Origin: Chryseobacterium gleum
GTDB taxonomy: Bacteria; Bacteroidota; Bacteroidia; Flavobacteriales_D; Crocinitomicaceae
Assembly (NCBI GenBank): GCA_943326315.2
Contig: CALPSU020000034.1
Span: 1-12,839 of the forward strand
Reading direction: 5' to 3'
DNA: 12,839 nucleotides
The notes below the pieces were generated by a model. That model worked only from the letters and a program-made list of their open reading frames with translations. It was not told the origin of the DNA and made no database searches. Below, one piece after another: positions 1 through 6,462 of the stretch. Position 1 is the first letter of the stretch; each line of letters begins with the position of its first letter. Made by a program: the position numbers and the translations under genes.

Positions 1-956
1 GCTGTCGTTCTCCAAAAATATTTCCAAGCCTCTAATTTATTAGAATTTAAATATTTCATTCGTTCACTGATTAGGAAATTTTCCCATAAAGCACCAGTAT
101 CCGATCGTGAACTTAAAGGATTGAAATTATTGATAATTGCATTTCGAACCCCGTTGTCATAAAAATAGATTTTTCGACCTTTTTTAATCTCATTTCTAAC
201 ATTTCTGCTATAAGCTGGAAGTGTAAAAATAACAAACGCTTTTTCGAGTAAATCAATGTATTTTTCTACGGTATGAAAATCTCCATTAACCAACTTGCTA
301 ATCTCATTATAAGAAACTTCACTACCAACTTGTAGTGCTAAAGCTTTTAATATTTTACCTAAAAGAGCAGGTTTTTTAATTTGTTCTAAATTGAGTAAAT
401 CTTTGTATAAATAACTATTTGAAAGCAATTTCAAATTTTCTGCCGCATCGTTTGGTTTCACAACAATTTCTGGATAATACCCATAAATCATACGTTGTTC
501 TAATAATCTTTTCTCCTCTAATAAACCATTATTAGTGACCATTTCTTGGAATGAAATAGGTAACATTTGAAATTCATATTTCCTTCCCGTCAGTGGTTCT
601 TGTGTTTCGTTGGCTAAATCAAATGCTGATGAGCCTGTTGCAATTACTTGCACATCTTTTAATACGTCCGTTATTAATTTTAACGTTATTCCGATACCAT
701 TAATTCGTTGAGCTTCATCAATAAATACAATTTTATGCTCCCCAAATAGTAATGATAAATTGGTTGAAGTTGTATTTTCTAAAGATTCTCTAACGTCTGC
801 TTCATCTCCATTTAAGAATAAACATTTTTGATTGTTTTTTTCAAGAATAGAATGAATAGAAGTTGTCTTTCCAACTTGCCGAGGACCAAATACTAAAATA
901 GCTTTACCTTTAAATAAACGATTTTCGATTTGTTTTTCTATCTCTCTTTCTATCAT
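1..956 (-). CDS. AAA ATPase with DUF4143 domain, catalytically intact copy (3' end beyond window)
   Basis: Reading the minus strand from the ATG at 956-954 gives 318 codons with no stop, leaving the window at base 1, so the C-terminus is missing. Visible motifs are Walker A GPRQVGKTT (residues 24-32), Walker B IVFIDEAQ (76-83, with D80 and E81), the sensor-like TGSSAFDLAN (107-116) and PLTGRKYEF (121-129) with R125. These are the standard signature of the AAA_14/DUF4143 family. The DUF4143 part begins near residue 175 and includes YLYKDLL, YIDLLEK and IYFYDNGVRN. Family members are usually about 380-400 residues, so some 60-80 residues lie outside the window, including the nuclease-like core. 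Their biological role is poorly known; defence or DNA-related roles are only speculation. The start is supported by a promoter 22 bases upstream. It is a clear paralogue of the gene at 1650-2780. Confidence 0.9.
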   Translation of the reverse strand, partial: MIEREIEKQIENRLFKGKAILVFGPRQVGKTTSIHSILEKNNQKCLFLNGDEADVRESLENTTSTNLSLLFGEHKIVFIDEAQRINGIGITLKLITDVLKDVQVIATGSSAFDLANETQEPLTGRKYEFQMLPISFQEMVTNNGLLEEKRLLEQRMIYGYYPEIVVKPNDAAENLKLLSNSYLYKDLLNLEQIKKPALLGKILKALALQVGSEVSYNEISKLVNGDFHTVEKYIDLLEKAFVIFTLPAYSRNVRNEIKKGRKIYFYDNGVRNAIINNFNPLSSRSDTGALWENFLISERMKYLNSNKLEAWKYFWRTT

Positions 957-977
957 ATTTTTGAAATTATACTTCTC

Positions 978-1009
978 CAAAAATAGAGTGTTTTTCTTTC
1001 AAATCCAAA
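978..1009 (-). promoter_or_regulatory. Bacteroidota-type promoter of the intact ATPase gene
   Basis: On the minus strand TTTG (1009-1006) is followed, after 20 bases, by TATTTTTG (985-978). This fits the Bacteroidota primary sigma factor consensus (TTTG near -33, TAnnTTTG at -7, roughly 19-21 bases apart). The ATG at 956 lies 21 bases beyond the -7 box, giving a short leader of about 17 bases. The gene is therefore probably transcribed on its own rather than only by read-through from the SRPBCC gene. Confidence 0.6.
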
Positions 1010-1012
1010 ATA

Positions 1013-1070
1013 ATTATGATATTATTGGATTTGATTCCGAAAATATTATGATATTATTGGATTTGATTCC
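1013..1070. repeat. Two direct copies of a 26-base AT-rich repeat, period 32
   Basis: Bases 1013-1038 and 1045-1070 are identical over 26 positions. The unit starts ATTATGATATTATTGG and ends TTTGATTCC. The copies are separated by 6 unrelated bases. The repeat sits immediately upstream of the -33 box of the intact ATPase promoter and downstream of the SRPBCC stop codon. Two copies with a 6-base spacer do not make a CRISPR. A remnant tandem duplication or a pair of protein-binding sites are both possible. Confidence 0.9.
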
Positions 1071-1081
1071 AATAATATCAT
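1048..1081 (-). terminator. 13-bp perfect hairpin behind the SRPBCC gene, possible terminator
   Basis: ATGATATTATTGG (1048-1060) and CCAATAATATCAT (1069-1081) are exact inverted complements around the 8-base loop ATTTGATT. On the minus strand the hairpin begins 11 bases after the SRPBCC stop codon at 1093. The stem is mostly A-T, and the following minus-strand sequence (AATATTTTC) is only a weak U-tract, so a role as intrinsic terminator is uncertain. The same left arm occurs in the first copy of the direct repeat (1016-1028), so alternative pairings exist. The structure itself is certain; its function is inferred. Confidence 0.45.
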
Positions 1082-1092
1082 GTTTTTAAGAT

Positions 1093-1590
1093 TTACTGAA
1101 TTGAAATAAGGTACGTTTCTAATTGTGCAAACGTTCCATTCCAGCCCATTGTCATTGCGTCATAACTGGATGCAAATGTTCTACATTCTTCATCTGTTGC
1201 ATTAATTGGTGTAGCTGTCATTCTTAACATTGTTTTACCATTTTCTTCCTTAAAATAAACGGTACTTAAAACTTCAATTGGCCAAGTTTCGCTCATTGGA
1301 TGACGGGTAAATCCTTCCTCTGCATTTGAAAATGAAGTAACAAATTGAAGTTTTTCGTTTGGAATAATTTCTTGGTAAACAAATTTCCCCCACATTTCAT
1401 ACCCTGTAAGTGCTTTCATACAATAATGTAAAGTTCCTCCAGGGATTAATTCCAATTTAGGAACCATAATTTGAAAACCAGCTGGTCCAAACCATTTTTC
1501 CAAGTGTTCTGCTTTTGTCCAAACGTTAAATAATAACTCAATCGGAGCATTCACTTCTCTCTCAAATATAAATTCTTTTGTTGTTTCCAT
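1093..1590 (-). CDS. AHSA1-like SRPBCC domain protein
   Basis: This is a single-domain protein of 165 residues. It begins with FIFEREVNAPIELLFNVW (residues 7-24) followed by EHLEKWFGPAGF, the hallmark N-terminus of the AHSA1 (activator of Hsp90 ATPase homologue) branch of the START/Bet v 1 superfamily. The conserved PGGTLHYCM, the MWGKFVYQEIIPNEKL strand-turn region and the C-terminal helix MGWNGTFAQLETYL are all present, and the length is normal for the family. The fold forms a hydrophobic cavity. Bacterial members are usually cytosolic and bind or modify unknown small ligands; a true Hsp90 role has not been shown for most. The gene lies 59 bases behind the degenerate ATPase gene, without a clear promoter of its own, so co-transcription with it is plausible. 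There is no signal peptide. Confidence 0.9.
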   Translation of the reverse strand: METTKEFIFEREVNAPIELLFNVWTKAEHLEKWFGPAGFQIMVPKLELIPGGTLHYCMKALTGYEMWGKFVYQEIIPNEKLQFVTSFSNAEEGFTRHPMSETWPIEVLSTVYFKEENGKTMLRMTATPINATDEECRTFASSYDAMTMGWNGTFAQLETYLISIQ

Positions 1591-1623
1591 TTTATATATA
1601 TTTTAATCTACACAGACCTAAAA

Positions 1624-1646
1624 CCCAACACCCAATTCCCAACACC
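1624..1646. repeat. Short GTGTTGGG-type intergenic repeat
   Basis: CCCAACACC occurs at 1624-1632 and again at 1638-1646, a 14-base period, inside a C/A-rich run from about 1616 to 1648. On the minus strand, the direction of both neighbouring genes, it reads as GGTGTTGGG units. It fills most of the 59-base gap between the degenerate ATPase gene and the SRPBCC gene. Its strong strand asymmetry stands out from the AT-rich surroundings. No function can be read from it. Confidence 0.7.
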
Positions 1647-1649
1647 TAG

Positions 1650-2780
1650 TTACTTCTTCGTCAAAAACCCCCAATACGTAGAGCGATTTAAAGCGAACGA
1701 TTTAGAAAAAGGATACGCTTCTGCGAAACTTGCTGGGAACTTCATTTTTTTACGTTTTTCCCAAGATGTTTTGTAGGCGCTAACCGAACCATTTTCAACT
1801 TCGATGTAGTCCATAATTTGTTTAGTATGTGTTTTCCAGAAATAGTATTCTACCTCTTTATTATTTAATCGGTTCCATTTTATTCGTTCTGAAATCAACC
1901 AATTTTTCCAAATCTTATCCCAATCATTTCTTAAACTCATAGGATTGAAATTATTTATTAAAACATTTCTAATTCCGTTGTCTACAAAATAGATACAATG
2001 ACTTTTCTTTAATTCATAACGGTGGTTATTGAAATATGAAGGAAGTTTAATTAATACAAAAGATTTTTCTAATAAATCAATATAACGTTCAACCGTTTCA
2101 TTGTCTAATCCACATCTATCTCCGATATCGTTGTATGAAATTGCATCACCCACTTCAAAAGCCAACAACTGAAGCATGTGCATTAATTTTTTTCCTTTAT
2201 TAATTCTGTCTGTAACTCCTAAATTGGTAAATATTACTTGGTCAACTAATTCTCTTAACTTCGGTTTTGCTTTTTCTAAATTGGAAACTACAGAAGGATA
2301 ATTTCCATAAATCAACCGTTGTTCTAACAAACTTTCTTCAACTGGTAAACCATTGTGTTGTGCTAATTCATAAAAAGAAGGCGGCATTAATTGCACTTCC
2401 AAACCTTGCAATTGTAAAACTTCTCTCAATAATTCATCCATTACGGGTTCGTAAGAACAAGTTAAAATTAAAGTTATGTTCCAATCGCTTGAGAGTAATA
2501 CTTCGATTATATCTTGTAATTTATCTATGTATTGAGCTTCGTGAATTACAACATAACGATTCTGACCAAACGATTCTTTCAACGATTCTTCGTTTACAGA
2601 TTCGAACATTTTTTTAGTAACTCTCTTTTGCCCATTCAATTCCATGAAAGCATAACCAGCGGCAACAAGAATTTCTTGTACAATTGTCTGCTTACCAACT
2701 TCTCTTGGACCAGTCAAAAGGAGTAATTTATTGGATGCAATTTTTTGCTTAATTATCTTGTATTGAATTCTTGGAATCAT
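1650..2780 (-). CDS. Degenerate DUF4143-family ATPase paralogue (probable pseudoenzyme)
   Basis: This full-length protein of 376 residues is colinear with the intact paralogue at 956..1. The two align without visible gaps from the P-loop (both at residues 24-30) to the lid region, and share YIDLLEK and INNFNP at the same positions. The catalytic residues are changed, however. Walker A reads GPREVGKQT (Q31 in place of T/S), Walker B reads VVIHEAQ (H80 in place of D), the sensor TGSS is TCSY (107-110), and the Arg of LTGR is Q125. In the C-terminal part, where family members usually have E-I-D and then E-x-K, it reads QIMDYIE (321-327) and YKTSW (336-340), so the E and K are gone. The family assignment is sure. 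Loss of ATPase and nuclease-like activity is inferred. An uninterrupted frame suggests it is not simply decaying. Confidence 0.88.
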   Translation of the reverse strand: MIPRIQYKIIKQKIASNKLLLLTGPREVGKQTIVQEILVAAGYAFMELNGQKRVTKKMFESVNEESLKESFGQNRYVVIHEAQYIDKLQDIIEVLLSSDWNITLILTCSYEPVMDELLREVLQLQGLEVQLMPPSFYELAQHNGLPVEESLLEQRLIYGNYPSVVSNLEKAKPKLRELVDQVIFTNLGVTDRINKGKKLMHMLQLLAFEVGDAISYNDIGDRCGLDNETVERYIDLLEKSFVLIKLPSYFNNHRYELKKSHCIYFVDNGIRNVLINNFNPMSLRNDWDKIWKNWLISERIKWNRLNNKEVEYYFWKTHTKQIMDYIEVENGSVSAYKTSWEKRKKMKFPASFAEAYPFSKSFALNRSTYWGFLTKK

Positions 2781-2796
2781 TTCTAAATTGTTTTAA

Positions 2797-2829
2797 CAAA
2801 TTTAAAATTTATAAATATAATTCGCTCAA
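2797..2829 (-). promoter_or_regulatory. Probable promoter of the degenerate ATPase gene
   Basis: The minus strand carries TAAATTTG (2804-2797), an exact TAnnTTTG -7 box, 16 bases before the ATG at 2780. A TTG (2829-2827) lies 22 bases upstream, slightly further than usual for the -33 element. The promoter would serve the degenerate ATPase gene and probably the SRPBCC gene behind it. Confidence 0.45.
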
Positions 2830-2968
2830 TTTGTTTAAAAGTTGCGATAATTGTTTAGAACCTTTTAATAATATCTTCTTTTGAAAGCAATTTAGTTCAC
2901 TTTTATTCGTTCATAAGTTTAACATATAATAACACCTCTTAGCCTTTGATTCCTTTATTTTTACAGAC

Positions 2969-5638
2969 ATGGTCAAAAAGAAAATACTAAAAATTGGGAT
3001 TTGGTTTTCAGCAATTGTATTGGGTATTTTTTTACTCATTACCGGAGGATTATATTTCTTCAAAGATGAGATTTGTGGCTATGTAATTTCGGAAGTAAAT
3101 GTTCATTTAAAAGCGAAAGTAAAAGTAGCAAAAGTAGATCTTGCTTTTTGGGGTTCATTCCCAAATTTATCGGTTGATTTCAATCAGGTTTTTATTCAAG
3201 ATTCTTATAAAAATTCTACAGAAAAAGATACTCTTTTATATTCAGATAGGATTCGATTAAAATTTAATCCAATGGACATTTGGAACGAAAAATACAATGT
3301 AAAAGCAATTGATATTTCTCCTGGAACGATCAATTTAAAAATCAATTCGAAAGGTGTAACTAATTATGACATTTTAAAAGACAGGAAAGACACATCCAAT
3401 ACAAAATTTAATCTCACGTTAGATCAAGTTGCTTTTGAAAAAATAAGATTTTCATTCAACAATGAAGAAACAGGACATTATTATGCAACATTTTTAACTA
3501 ATCTAGATTTAGAAGGTGCTTTTTCAGAAAAAGAATTTACACTACATAGTAAGAGTAATTTGTTTGTAAAACAGGCAAAAAGTGGAAGCGTGAGTTTAAT
3601 TTCAAATAAACCAGCTTATTTTGATTTAAATATATTAGTAAATCAATCCACAAACACTTTTGAGATTTCAAACGCACTTTTATATATTGCAAATCTCCCT
3701 TTCAATATAAATGGAAAAGTAGTCGATGAAAAAATAAATTTTAGAATACATGCTAATAATTTAGAACTTAAAGATGTAGTGAATAATATCTCACACAATT
3801 CGATAGAGGATGTTAAAAAAATGGACGGTTCAGGGAAAGTTCATTTTAATGTCACTATAGTTGGCGATGATGAAAATACCAATGTAAACTGTGATTTTGG
3901 GATAAAAGATGGATCATTAATTGAACCTGCAAAAGGATTAAAATTAAATAACATCAATTTAAATGGTAAATATTCGAATGAAGGAGGAAAAGAGAATGAA
4001 TATTTACGATTATCGAACATTTCTTTTTTAACAGCAGGAGGACCTTTTTCAGGAGATGTTGAATTAACCAATTTTGACGCACCTATTTATACCGGAAAAG
4101 CTAAAGGTAACATTGACTTAAGTATTGCTCAGAGATTATTTCCAAATCCAGAAATAGATTCTATTATCGGTAATATAGATGTAAACAGCGAATTTAATAT
4201 TCAAGAAAGCAAAGATGTTAATCAAGAAATTCATTTCAACATTCAAAAATGTGAAGGGGATATTTCCTTAAATAATGTTGGATTAAAACTAAAACAAGAT
4301 AAACGATTTTTCAATAGTTTAAATGGCTCAATTTATTTAAGAGAAAATGAAGTTGGTTTGGATGCAATTTCAATGAATGTTGGAAATTCTGATATTAAAA
4401 TAAACGGAGTTTTTAATAATATCATAGGATACTTAAAAAAAGAAAATAAACTGGAAGCAGATGTAAGTATAAAAAGTGATTTTTTGGACATTCAAGATTT
4501 GAGTATTGAAACAAAACAAGAACAAATAGAAGATGGTAAAAATTGGATTTTACCAAATGATATTCTTGCAAGTATTTCATTAAATGCAGGAGAAATTAAA
4601 TACGAAAATCATCGATTTAAAAAATTCAAAGGAAATTTAAATGTAAAAGAAAATGCCTTAGAATTTTTAGGATTGACTGTTCAAAATGCAAATGCAGATG
4701 TAAAAGGAGATTTATTGATTGAAGAAAAATTACCTGAAATTTTCACAATCACAACGCAGTTATCTTCAGATAATATTGAATTTAAATCGTTGTTTAGAGA
4801 ATGGAATAATTTTGATCAAACAGATATTACAGAAGAAAATATTTCTGGAAAAGCACATATAATATTAGATTTTAAATCGTCCTTTGATTTAGAAAATGGT
4901 GTAAATAAAAATGCAATTAAAGCATTAGTACGATTAAAAATAAGCGATGGGAAACTGAAAAATGTTTCAACTTTAAAGCAAATATCTCAAAGTTTAAAAT
5001 CTACCCCAACACGATTATTACTAAAGAAAAGTAACATTTTAGAATTCGAAAAAAACCTATTGGATTTAAAATTCGAAGAGTTTGAAAATACATTAATCAT
5101 TAAAAACGGTCAGGTTGAAATTCCTTCTATGCTAATAAAATCAAATGCAATTGATATTGAATTATATGGAAAGCATAGTTTTGAGGATGTAATTGATTAC
5201 CATTTTTCATTCAATTTACGACAAATAAGAAAATCTAAAACGGAGGAAGAATTTGGAGAGGTTCAAGACGATAATCAAGGAATAAAAGTATTCTTAAAAA
5301 TGTATGGTAATGGATCAAATCCTACAATTGAATGGGATCAAACTGCAAAAAAAGAGCAAGCAAAAGCGAACCGTGAAGCAGCAAAAAGCGAAGCTAAATC
5401 AATTTTTAAATCCGAATTTGGAATGTTTAAAAATGATACAACCGTTAAAACACAGCAACAAGTAAAAGCTCCAAAAGAAGAATTACAAATAGAATTTGGT
5501 AATACTAAGAAAGAAGAGATTATTGAAGAACCCAAAAAGAAGAAGAAAGAACTTCGATTTAACTCAGTCCCAAAAATTGGAAACACTTTAAAGAAGTGGA
5601 AAGAAGAATCTGAGAAGGATAAAAAGGAAGAATTTTAA
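2969..5638 (+). CDS. AsmA-like envelope protein, membrane-anchored
   Basis: This 889-residue protein has an N-terminal basic stretch (MVKKK) and one membrane segment (about residues 8-30), which fits an inner-membrane anchor with a long periplasmic part. The next residues, including VKVAKVDLAFWGSFPNLSVD and a following VDFNQVFIQDS, match the start of AsmA/TamB-type proteins. The body is rich in short beta strands with N- and D-rich turns, as expected of the repeated beta-groove fold. AsmA-like proteins in other bacteria are linked to lipid transfer between inner and outer membrane and to outer-membrane assembly; this role is inferred here. From about residue 788 the fold ends in a charged, probably disordered tail with KEQAKANREAAKSEAKS and a K/E-rich end. 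It stands alone: the genes on its left are divergent and the next plus-strand gene has its own promoter. No convincing promoter was seen in 2781-2968 on this strand. Confidence 0.85.
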   Translation: MVKKKILKIGIWFSAIVLGIFLLITGGLYFFKDEICGYVISEVNVHLKAKVKVAKVDLAFWGSFPNLSVDFNQVFIQDSYKNSTEKDTLLYSDRIRLKFNPMDIWNEKYNVKAIDISPGTINLKINSKGVTNYDILKDRKDTSNTKFNLTLDQVAFEKIRFSFNNEETGHYYATFLTNLDLEGAFSEKEFTLHSKSNLFVKQAKSGSVSLISNKPAYFDLNILVNQSTNTFEISNALLYIANLPFNINGKVVDEKINFRIHANNLELKDVVNNISHNSIEDVKKMDGSGKVHFNVTIVGDDENTNVNCDFGIKDGSLIEPAKGLKLNNINLNGKYSNEGGKENEYLRLSNISFLTAGGPFSGDVELTNFDAPIYTGKAKGNIDLSIAQRLFPNPEIDSIIGNIDVNSEFNIQESKDVNQEIHFNIQKCEGDISLNNVGLKLKQDKRFFNSLNGSIYLRENEVGLDAISMNVGNSDIKINGVFNNIIGYLKKENKLEADVSIKSDFLDIQDLSIETKQEQIEDGKNWILPNDILASISLNAGEIKYENHRFKKFKGNLNVKENALEFLGLTVQNANADVKGDLLIEEKLPEIFTITTQLSSDNIEFKSLFREWNNFDQTDITEENISGKAHIILDFKSSFDLENGVNKNAIKALVRLKISDGKLKNVSTLKQISQSLKSTPTRLLLKKSNILEFEKNLLDLKFEEFENTLIIKNGQVEIPSMLIKSNAIDIELYGKHSFEDVIDYHFSFNLRQIRKSKTEEEFGEVQDDNQGIKVFLKMYGNGSNPTIEWDQTAKKEQAKANREAAKSEAKSIFKSEFGMFKNDTTVKTQQQVKAPKEELQIEFGNTKKEEIIEEPKKKKKELRFNSVPKIGNTLKKWKEESEKDKKEEF

Positions 5639-5706
5639 GGTTAATTGTTACGTTTCAGGTATTATATTTCACTATATTTAGTAAAGTAAGTTTAAAATCA
5701 CTAACT

Positions 5707-5731
5707 AAAAGTTTGCAAATTGAAAACTTTT
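5707..5731 (+). promoter_or_regulatory. Inverted repeat over the higBA promoter: operator or terminator candidate
   Basis: AAAAGTTT (5707-5714) and AAACTTTT (5724-5731) form an 8-bp inverted repeat around a 9-base loop. A perfect 8-base palindrome TTTGCAAA (5712-5719) is nested inside. The repeat covers the -33 element of the toxin-antitoxin promoter, where an autoregulating HigA repressor would be expected to bind. It is followed by two more T residues (5732-5733), so it could also act as a weak terminator for the AsmA-like gene ending at 5638. The structure is seen directly; the operator role is inferred. Confidence 0.45.
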
Positions 5732-5743
5732 TTAATACCTTTA
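5712..5743 (+). promoter_or_regulatory. Promoter of the higBA toxin-antitoxin operon
   Basis: TTTG (5712-5715), a 20-base spacer and TACCTTTA (5736-5743) fit the Bacteroidota -33/-7 consensus except for A instead of the last G. The toxin ATG at 5748 is only 4 bases beyond the -7 box, so the transcript would start at or next to the start codon. Confidence 0.5.
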
Positions 5744-5747
5744 ACCG

Positions 5748-6068
5748 ATGAAAGTTCTTTTGAAGAAAACAATACTTTATTACGTTGAAAAATACCCTAA
5801 AGCACAAACCCAACTATTGATTTGGCATTCAGAATTCTCAAAAGTAAATTTTAAAAACTTCAATGAATTGAAATTAACATATGGAAATGCAAGTATTGTA
5901 AATAAGAGTAGAGTTGTTTTCAATATAAAAGGAAATGAGTTTAGATTGGTTATTTCAATAAATTTTGTTCAAATGGCTTGCTATGTAATTTGGTTTGGAA
6001 CACATACTGAATATGATAAAATAAATGTTGAGACTATAGAATTTGACACAAAAATATTACTTTCTTAA
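5748..6068 (+). CDS. higB: HigB-family mRNA interferase toxin
   Basis: This 106-residue protein is a complete member of the HigB_toxin family (YafO/YgjN-like branch of the RelE superfamily). The family core is unmistakable: SRVVFNIKGNEFRLVISINF (residues 54-73), then VIWFGTHTEYDKI (80-92). The N-terminus KKTILYYVEKYPKAQTQL followed by WHSEF also fits. Known HigB toxins cut mRNA, usually on the ribosome, and are held inactive by the HigA protein encoded just downstream. Toxin-first gene order is normal for higBA. The start is the first ATG of the frame, 4 bases behind a -7 box. No truncation or altered core residue is seen, so the toxin is probably active. Confidence 0.9.
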   Translation: MKVLLKKTILYYVEKYPKAQTQLLIWHSEFSKVNFKNFNELKLTYGNASIVNKSRVVFNIKGNEFRLVISINFVQMACYVIWFGTHTEYDKINVETIEFDTKILLS

Positions 6069-6078
6069 TCCTAAAAAA

Positions 6079-6438
6079 ATGAATTTGAAAATTTTAAAAT
6101 CGAAAGAAGATTATCAGAAAGCGGGAGCTAGAATGATAGAAATTTTTAATGCCGAACCTGGTAGCTTAGAAAGCGAAGAATTAGAATTATTAATCCTTTT
6201 AATTAAAGATTATGACGATAAAAGTATTGTATTACCATCGCTAAATGTATTGGAAGTAATTAAAATAAAAATGCAAGAATTGGGTTTAAAATCAAAAGAT
6301 TTAGAGCCGATTATAGGGAGTAAAGGCCACGTTTCAGCAATACTTTCAGGAAAGAGAGAAATTACATTGAAAATGGCACAGAAATTAAAAACATTTTTTG
6401 GTATTCCTGCGGAAGTGTTTTTACATAGTGGTAATTAA
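6079..6438 (+). CDS. higA: HigA-family antitoxin with XRE-type HTH domain
   Basis: The reading frame has ATGs at 6043 and 6079. The second is preferred because it gives a 119-residue protein beginning MNLKILKSKEDYQKA, the usual HigA N-terminus, after an A-rich stretch and 10 bases behind the toxin stop; the upstream ATG would overlap higB by 26 bases and add an atypical 12 residues. Residues 1-50 are the region that binds the toxin in this family. Residues about 57-111 form a helix-turn-helix with KSKDLEPIIGSKGHVSAILS and the closing FFGIPAEVFL. HigA neutralises HigB by direct binding and represses the operon. The palindrome at 5707-5731 is a candidate target. Confidence 0.9.
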   Translation: MNLKILKSKEDYQKAGARMIEIFNAEPGSLESEELELLILLIKDYDDKSIVLPSLNVLEVIKIKMQELGLKSKDLEPIIGSKGHVSAILSGKREITLKMAQKLKTFFGIPAEVFLHSGN

Positions 6439-6446
6439 AAATCCCC

Positions 6447-6455
6447 TATCTTTGC
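6447..6455 (+). promoter_or_regulatory. -7 box of the dus gene
   Basis: TATCTTTGC is an exact TAnnTTTG -7 element with the commonly following C. It lies in the 24-base gap between the antitoxin stop and the dus ATG at 6463, which is 7 bases after it. No clear TTTG is seen at the expected -33 position. It means that dus can be expressed independently of the toxin-antitoxin operon. Confidence 0.6.
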
Positions 6456-6462
6456 ACTACAA

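Noticed and set aside
1013..1070. Direct repeat pair as a CRISPR
   Set aside because: There are only two copies with a 6-base gap and no cas genes nearby; spacers would need to be about 30 bases.
2267..2726. Plus-strand open frames opposite the degenerate ATPase gene
   Set aside because: They lie wholly antisense to a sure gene, have no recognisable motif and no promoter; they are shadows of its codons.
1650..2780. Degenerate ATPase gene as a pseudogene
   Set aside because: The frame is uninterrupted, of normal family length, and the DUF4143 core is well conserved, so it was kept as a CDS with probable loss of activity.
2940..2963. Promoter boxes for the AsmA-like gene (TAGCCTTTG, TATTTTTA)
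   Set aside because: The first has one base too many between TA and TTTG, the second lacks the final G, and neither has a TTTG at the -33 distance.
6043..6078. Upstream start for the antitoxin
   Set aside because: It would overlap the toxin gene by 26 bases and add 12 residues not seen in HigA proteins; the ATG at 6079 fits the family N-terminus.
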